A stretch of DNA of 17,171 nucleotides from Lachnospiraceae bacterium UBA3732. Lineage in GTDB: Bacteria; Bacillota; Clostridia; Lachnospirales; Lachnospiraceae. Positions 12,945-17,171 of the stretch are shown here, in pieces (position 1 is the first letter of the stretch; each line of letters starts with the position of its first letter). Location: contig DFHD01000098.1 of assembly GCA_002372545.1 (NCBI GenBank), positions 1 through 17,171 of the forward strand, read 5' to 3'. The notes beneath the pieces are model-generated. The model was not told the origin of the DNA, did no database searches, and saw only the letters and a program-made list of their open reading frames with translations. The translations under genes were made by a program, and so were the position numbers.

Positions 12945-15794
12945 TTATTCTCCGCCGTCATCCTGCGGCGTCTCCGGATTTTCCTGCGGTGTCTCCGGAT
13001 TCTCCTGCGGCGTCTCCTGCGGTGTTTCCTGCGGAGCTTCCGTACTGCTGAAGAACGCAGCAACCGTATGATTCGTCGTGATATTCGGGAATGTAAAGCT
13101 GGTCAGCGGCCCCATACTGTTGCCATCCACGCTTACATCCGCCACCTGATATCCGGGGTTGGGTGAAATATAGATTGTTACCGTATCCCCGTCCTTTACA
13201 TGTACAGAAGTCGTTATGCTCCCGCCCTCTGAAGCCGAGGTTTCGATCACATGATTGGTTTCATCCGGATGGAGCGTACACAGATGATCCATAAAATCCT
13301 GGGAATAAGAGAAATCCGCATCCTCGATCTTCAGTTTACCGTCCGAATCAACCAGATAATGGTATTTCTTCTGGTTCGGACACTTATCTGTTGCCACCAT
13401 GTGCGATTCCGCACAAACCTTGACCACATCCAGATGGTTTCCTTCGCAATACCTTGAGGGAACATTGTCCACATCGCAATAATCCGTACTGGTTATACAG
13501 TGCTCTGTGGGAAGAAGACCGGTTTCCTGACAAACCGTAACCGTTACCACGCTGTCCGGTTTCTCCCAGTCCGCTTCAATATCCTGATGCTTCAGTTCCA
13601 CGATTCCGTCCATAGCATCCCGCCACATGGTCTTATGGATAGCTGTGGAAACGCGCATCTCCGCATCGCCGCCCATCCAGATGGAGGCCGTATAATACGG
13701 CGTCATGCCGCAGAACCATATATCATTTTCATTGGTTGTCGTACCTGTCTTACCCGCTGCCGTCATGCCGGTCTGCAGCTGGCAGGGAGTACCGGTACCA
13801 TATCTGATCACATCCTTCATGGCATCCAGCAGCATCCACGCTGTGGATTCCTTGCACATCCGGGAGCCGCGCTGCTCGGGATGGGTGTAATCGATCACCA
13901 CATTTCCGTCATGATCCACGACCTTCGAATAGAATACCGGCTTAAGATAAACACCGCCATTGGCAATTCCCGCATATGCTGCCGTGATCTCCAGATTGGT
14001 CACGCCGAAGGTGAGACCACCCAGAGCCGTCGCCTGCTGAATATCGGAATAAATGCTGCCATAGGGGTCCACGTACTTTGCAGTTACGCTGGTAAAGCCC
14101 TCATCCAGAAGGTAGTCAAAAGCCTTTTCCGGCGTAACGGCCGTAATGGCTTTTACTGCAATAATATTCATGGAATCGCGGATACCATCGCGGATGGATG
14201 CCCATCCTCTATATCCGCCGTACCAGTTTTTGATCGGCGTACCGTCCGAATAGCTGTAGGGCGCATCCTCAAAGCAGGAGGCCAGGGAACCCATGGCGTC
14301 CACGTAGGGCAGGAAGGCTGCCACCACCTTGAAGCAGGAACCCGGCTGCCGGCGTGCGTCCGTTGCACGGTTAAAGGCTCTGTCTACGGTCTTCTTGCCT
14401 CTTCCGCCGGTAACCGCCATTACATAACCGGTCTTCTGGTCGATCACACTGAAGGAAGCCTGGGGCTGAAGGGACGTGGACAGTTCCTCATAAACAAAGG
14501 TCGCATGATTTTCATTCATCATGGTTTCCTTATAGGCGTCCGCTGCCGCTCTCGCCGTGCTCTCATCAGGGAAAATATTGGAATACGAAGGATCTTCATT
14601 GACCCGGCGATAATAGGACATCATCGTATTCGTATCGAATTCCAGCTTCGTCTGCCCGTCCGGCGAGAGAAGGGTAAGCTTATACTGCAGACCCACGGAG
14701 GTATGATCCGGATAATAATCCTCGTTATTGATCACATCATCGCAGATCTTCTGGATGCCCGGATCCTGCACGGAGTAGATCTTATAACCGCCTGTTCGAA
14801 TCTCCATCATGGCCTCCGACTCGGTCATATCATACATTTCCATAAAATCCGCCTGGAGCTGGTCAAGGATGGCGTCCTCGTAGTAGGTTGTGGCCGCTTC
14901 GTTTTCCTCCCTTTCCTTCTCCTGCGCCTGGATTCGGGAATAGGTATCATCCTTCAGCGCCTTCTCATATTCATCCTTTGTGATATACTCCTGCTTATAC
15001 ATCCGTTTCAGGATATAATCCCGGCGGACCTTGTTCTTCTCCGGAAAGTAGATTGGATCCAGATGATAGGGATTCTCCGTAATACCGGCGATCACAGCCA
15101 TTTCCGAAAGGGTAAGCTGCCCGACGGATTTATCGAAATACCGGTTGGCAGCGGCCTCAACGCCGTTTACGCCATGCCCGAGATAGATCGTGTTCAGATA
15201 ATATTCCAGAAGGGTTTCCTTGGAATAGATCTTCTCCAGCTCGATAGCCAGGAACTGCTCCTGCACCTTTCTTTCGATCTGGTCCAGCCGCGTATCCTCG
15301 TCCATACCAACATTAAAGACCTGGTTCTTGATCAGCTGCTGGGTGATGGTTGACGCACCCTCGTCAAAATTCCGGGAACGGATATCCGTTACCAGCGCAC
15401 GGAAAATACCTCTGACATCGATACCGTTATGTACCCAGAAACGCTCATCCTCAATGGCAACGAATGCGTTGGCCAGCTGCTTCGGGATATCCTCGTAATA
15501 GATATAGATTCTGTTGTAATTGGCCATGGAAAGCTCCATCTCCAGATTGCCGTCTTTGTCCAGGATCTGGGACTGGAAGCCCTTGGGCTTGATATTGATC
15601 GTCGAAACATCCGGCGAATCGTCGAGAATTCCCTTGATCATGCCAAAACCGGCTCCGCAGAGCACAACAACAAGGAGCACAAAGGCCACCAGCACAAGCT
15701 TAAAAATGGTGATGAGTACCCGACGCTCCATACGCTGTGATGTGGAAACCAGCTGCCGCTGTTTCTTCATTACACTGTATTTATTGAATACCAA
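12945..15794 (-). CDS. Bifunctional class A penicillin-binding protein (PBP1A-like) with InlB-repeat-like tail
   Basis: A 949-residue peptidoglycan synthase anchored by one N-terminal helix (about 28-52). The GT51 glycosyltransferase at about 75-250 has catalytic Glu115 in VAIEDERFW and the motifs STITQQLIKN and EYYLNTIYLGHG. The transpeptidase at about 445-720 has the active-site SxxK Ser486-Lys489 (RQPGSCFK), SMN at 541-543 and KTG at 682-684. After the transpeptidase comes a Cys-rich stretch (Cys755, 766, 773, 783, 794, 805), then a divergent InlB B-repeat-like domain at about 850-916 (EGGSITTSVHVKDGDTVTI) and a Gln/Glu/Pro/Thr tail. It polymerises glycan strands and cross-links peptides on the outer membrane face. 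The start is TTG 15794: AAGGA lies 7 nt upstream, while the next Met (codon 9) has no SD. Confidence 0.95.
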   Translation of the reverse strand: MVFNKYSVMKKQRQLVSTSQRMERRVLITIFKLVLVAFVLLVVVLCGAGFGMIKGILDDSPDVSTINIKPKGFQSQILDKDGNLEMELSMANYNRIYIYYEDIPKQLANAFVAIEDERFWVHNGIDVRGIFRALVTDIRSRNFDEGASTITQQLIKNQVFNVGMDEDTRLDQIERKVQEQFLAIELEKIYSKETLLEYYLNTIYLGHGVNGVEAAANRYFDKSVGQLTLSEMAVIAGITENPYHLDPIYFPEKNKVRRDYILKRMYKQEYITKDEYEKALKDDTYSRIQAQEKEREENEAATTYYEDAILDQLQADFMEMYDMTESEAMMEIRTGGYKIYSVQDPGIQKICDDVINNEDYYPDHTSVGLQYKLTLLSPDGQTKLEFDTNTMMSYYRRVNEDPSYSNIFPDESTARAAADAYKETMMNENHATFVYEELSTSLQPQASFSVIDQKTGYVMAVTGGRGKKTVDRAFNRATDARRQPGSCFKVVAAFLPYVDAMGSLASCFEDAPYSYSDGTPIKNWYGGYRGWASIRDGIRDSMNIIAVKAITAVTPEKAFDYLLDEGFTSVTAKYVDPYGSIYSDIQQATALGGLTFGVTNLEITAAYAGIANGGVYLKPVFYSKVVDHDGNVVIDYTHPEQRGSRMCKESTAWMLLDAMKDVIRYGTGTPCQLQTGMTAAGKTGTTTNENDIWFCGMTPYYTASIWMGGDAEMRVSTAIHKTMWRDAMDGIVELKHQDIEADWEKPDSVVTVTVCQETGLLPTEHCITSTDYCDVDNVPSRYCEGNHLDVVKVCAESHMVATDKCPNQKKYHYLVDSDGKLKIEDADFSYSQDFMDHLCTLHPDETNHVIETSASEGGSITTSVHVKDGDTVTIYISPNPGYQVADVSVDGNSMGPLTSFTFPNITTNHTVAAFFSSTEAPQETPQETPQENPETPQENPETPQDDGGE
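12961..13038 (-). repeat. Tandem repeats encoding the Pro/Gln/Glu/Thr tail of the penicillin-binding protein
   Basis: Two 21-nt units (12961-12981, 12982-13002) followed by three 12-nt units (13003-13038) all begin TCCTGCGG on the plus strand. They encode QENPETP and QETP steps of the C-terminal tail. Unit lengths keep the frame, so copy number can vary without breaking the protein. The tail is probably an unstructured spacer reaching into the cell wall. Confidence 0.85.
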
Positions 15795-15875
15795 TGCACT
15801 GTCCTTCTTTAATCATAATCTTGCGTTCATTCCACCTGCAGAACAAATGCCGGTCAGGCAGAATGAGACGCATAT

Positions 15876-15904
15876 ATTGTAGCATAAATGTCAAAAAAGT
15901 ACAA
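15876..15904 (-). promoter_or_regulatory. Promoter of the penicillin-binding protein-STAS operon
   Basis: Minus-strand TTGTAC at 15904-15899, a 17-bp spacer, and TACAAT at 15881-15876 with an upstream TGC (extended -10). A TTGACA also occurs at 15893-15888 but is too close to the -10. The predicted leader is about 75 nt. The promoter begins 17 nt after the rho stop codon and no strong terminator was seen between. Confidence 0.55.
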
Positions 15905-15921
15905 CTACGAGGAAACCCGCT

Positions 15922-17171
15922 TTACTTCTTTGCAAAGAGCTTTACCGCATAATCCAGGAATTCGCGGTTATTGCGGGTGCGGCTCAGCAGGCGGATGATA
16001 TCCTCTGTCACTTCCTCTGCCTTTGCGCCGCGGAATTTGGCATGGATCAGATCCATGACCGCCATTTCCTCCTTTGTGAGAAGAAGGTCCTCTCTTCTGG
16101 TTCCCGACTTTGCAATATCGATGGCCGGGAAAACTCTTTTTTCCGAAAGGTTCCGGTCCAGAACGAGCTCCATATTTCCGGTACCCTTAAACTCCTCAAA
16201 TACCACGTCATCCATACGGCTGCCGGTATCGATCAGAGCGGTTGCCAGAATGGTCAGGCTGCCGCCCTCCCGCATATTTCTTGCCGCACCGAAGAATTTC
16301 TTCGGCATATGCAGCGCCGCGGGATCAAGTCCTCCGGAAAGCGTCCTTCCGCTGGGAGATACCGTCAGATTATAGGCCCGGGAAAGCCTGGTAATGCTGT
16401 CGATCAGGATCACCACATCCTTTCCGCTTTCCACCAGACGTTTTGCTCTTTCGATCACCATTTCCGAAACCCGCTTATGATGCTCGGGAAGCTCATCGAA
16501 GGTGGAATAGATCACCTCCGCATTCGGCCCTTCAATGGATTCCTTAATATCCGTCACTTCCTCCGGACGTTCATCGATCAGAAGAACGATCAGATTCATG
16601 TCCGGATAAGCCACGCTGATCCGCTTGGCAATCTGCTTCAGAAGCGTAGTCTTTCCGGCCTTGGGCGGGGAAACGATCATACCTCTCTGGCCCTTTCCGA
16701 TCGGCGAAAAAAGATCCACGATACGGAGGGAAATGGGAGCAAGATCGTAGTCCAGCGAGATCCGGCTGTCCGGAAATACCGGCGTCATATCTTCAAAATT
16801 CCTGCGTTTAACGATTTCCTCTGGGGTAAAGCCGTTTACGGAATGGATGAAAAGCAGAGCACGGAACTTTTCGTTCTGGTTCGTCTTCTTCCGGATGGGA
16901 CCGAATACGATATCTCCTGTTTTCAGGCCGAATTTCCTGATCTGCGCCGGAGAAATATAAATATCACGCTCTCCCGGCATATAATTATCGCTTCTGAGGA
17001 AGCCGTAGCCCTCGGGCATAACCTCCAGGATCCCGCCGTCAACCTCGCCGGAGTCCAGAGGGCTGCGTCCCTTATCCTCTTCCTCCACCGGTTCCTTCAG
17101 GTTCATCTCTTCCTGTACGTTATCCTCTTCCCGGAATCCATTCTCTTCCCGGCTATTCTTCTCTCCCCGGA
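15922..17171 (-). CDS. rho: Transcription termination factor Rho (5' end outside window)
   Basis: A hexameric RNA-dependent ATPase that ends untranslated transcripts. The frame stays open to the window edge, so the N-terminus is missing; the ATG at 17106 is probably internal because the acidic coding sequence continues upstream (SREENGFREEDNVQEE) and no well-placed SD precedes it. Visible domains: the RNA-binding cold-shock-like fold (GILEVMPEGYGFLRSDNYMP, YISPAQIRKFGLKTGD), Walker A (SPPKAGKTT), the catalytic Glu region (LLIDERPEEVTD), Walker B (VVILIDSITRLSRAYN), the Q loop (SPSGRTLSGGLDPAALHMPK) and the R-loop region near GTGNMELVLDR. The charged Arg/Glu/Asn-rich segment ahead of the RNA-binding domain fits the N-terminal insertions common in Clostridia Rho. 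It ends 17 nt before the next promoter. Confidence 0.97.
   Translation of the reverse strand, partial: RGEKNSREENGFREEDNVQEEMNLKEPVEEEDKGRSPLDSGEVDGGILEVMPEGYGFLRSDNYMPGERDIYISPAQIRKFGLKTGDIVFGPIRKKTNQNEKFRALLFIHSVNGFTPEEIVKRRNFEDMTPVFPDSRISLDYDLAPISLRIVDLFSPIGKGQRGMIVSPPKAGKTTLLKQIAKRISVAYPDMNLIVLLIDERPEEVTDIKESIEGPNAEVIYSTFDELPEHHKRVSEMVIERAKRLVESGKDVVILIDSITRLSRAYNLTVSPSGRTLSGGLDPAALHMPKKFFGAARNMREGGSLTILATALIDTGSRMDDVVFEEFKGTGNMELVLDRNLSEKRVFPAIDIAKSGTRREDLLLTKEEMAVMDLIHAKFRGAKAEEVTEDIIRLLSRTRNNREFLDYAVKLFAKK

Noticed and set aside
13500..15353. A 617-codon open frame on the plus strand
   Set aside because: It is wholly antisense to the penicillin-binding protein, whose catalytic motifs are clear, and its translation resembles no protein family.

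Overview
The window looks like a chromosomal segment of a Gram-positive Clostridia member, most likely Lachnospiraceae. The evidence is strong AGGAGG-type ribosome binding sites, several TTG starts, a PyrK/PyrD class 1B pair with a long-form PyrF, a class A penicillin-binding protein with an InlB-like tail, and a Rho with a charged N-terminal region. This placement is inferred from gene content. Every gene I can support lies on the minus strand, so transcription runs from high to low coordinates. The long open frames on the plus strand are antisense shadows of these genes.

Read in the direction of transcription: (1) 17171-15922, 5'-truncated rho. (2) 15904-12521, an extended -10 promoter, a bifunctional penicillin-binding protein, a STAS-domain anti-anti-sigma-like protein, and a strong intrinsic terminator. 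(3) 12392-11631, an orphan REC-LytTR response regulator with its own leader. (4) 11537-8411, a well-formed promoter, then pyrF, pyrK, pyrD and a small three-helix membrane protein. A large M29-family aminopeptidase follows at 8325-6157, possibly by readthrough. (5) 6145-2967, a consensus promoter, then a REC plus SARP-like response regulator, a six-helix membrane protein of unknown function and a LytS-type sensor histidine kinase. (6) 2966-1, a promoter region with four direct repeats at an exact 21-bp period, then a VirB2/TrbC-like pilin subunit, a secreted protein with a beta-helix-like half, and the N-terminus of a probable VirD4/TraG-like coupling protein that leaves the window.

The most interesting part is 6145-1. 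It looks like a dedicated two-component module (regulator, unknown membrane protein, kinase) beside the start of a type IV secretion or conjugation-like operon. The operon promoter carries a repeat array of the kind bound cooperatively by response regulators. That the neighbouring regulator binds this array is inference. Only the first three genes of the secretion-like operon are visible, so it cannot be decided here whether this is an integrative conjugative element or a resident secretion system. The other regions are ordinary housekeeping genes with some local oddities: a ladder of start codons at pyrK, a 17-bp perfect palindrome in the regulator leader, and an orphan STAS protein behind a cell-wall synthase. 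No tRNA, rRNA, CRISPR array, insertion sequence or attachment site was seen. No gene-free stretch exceeds about 220 bases.
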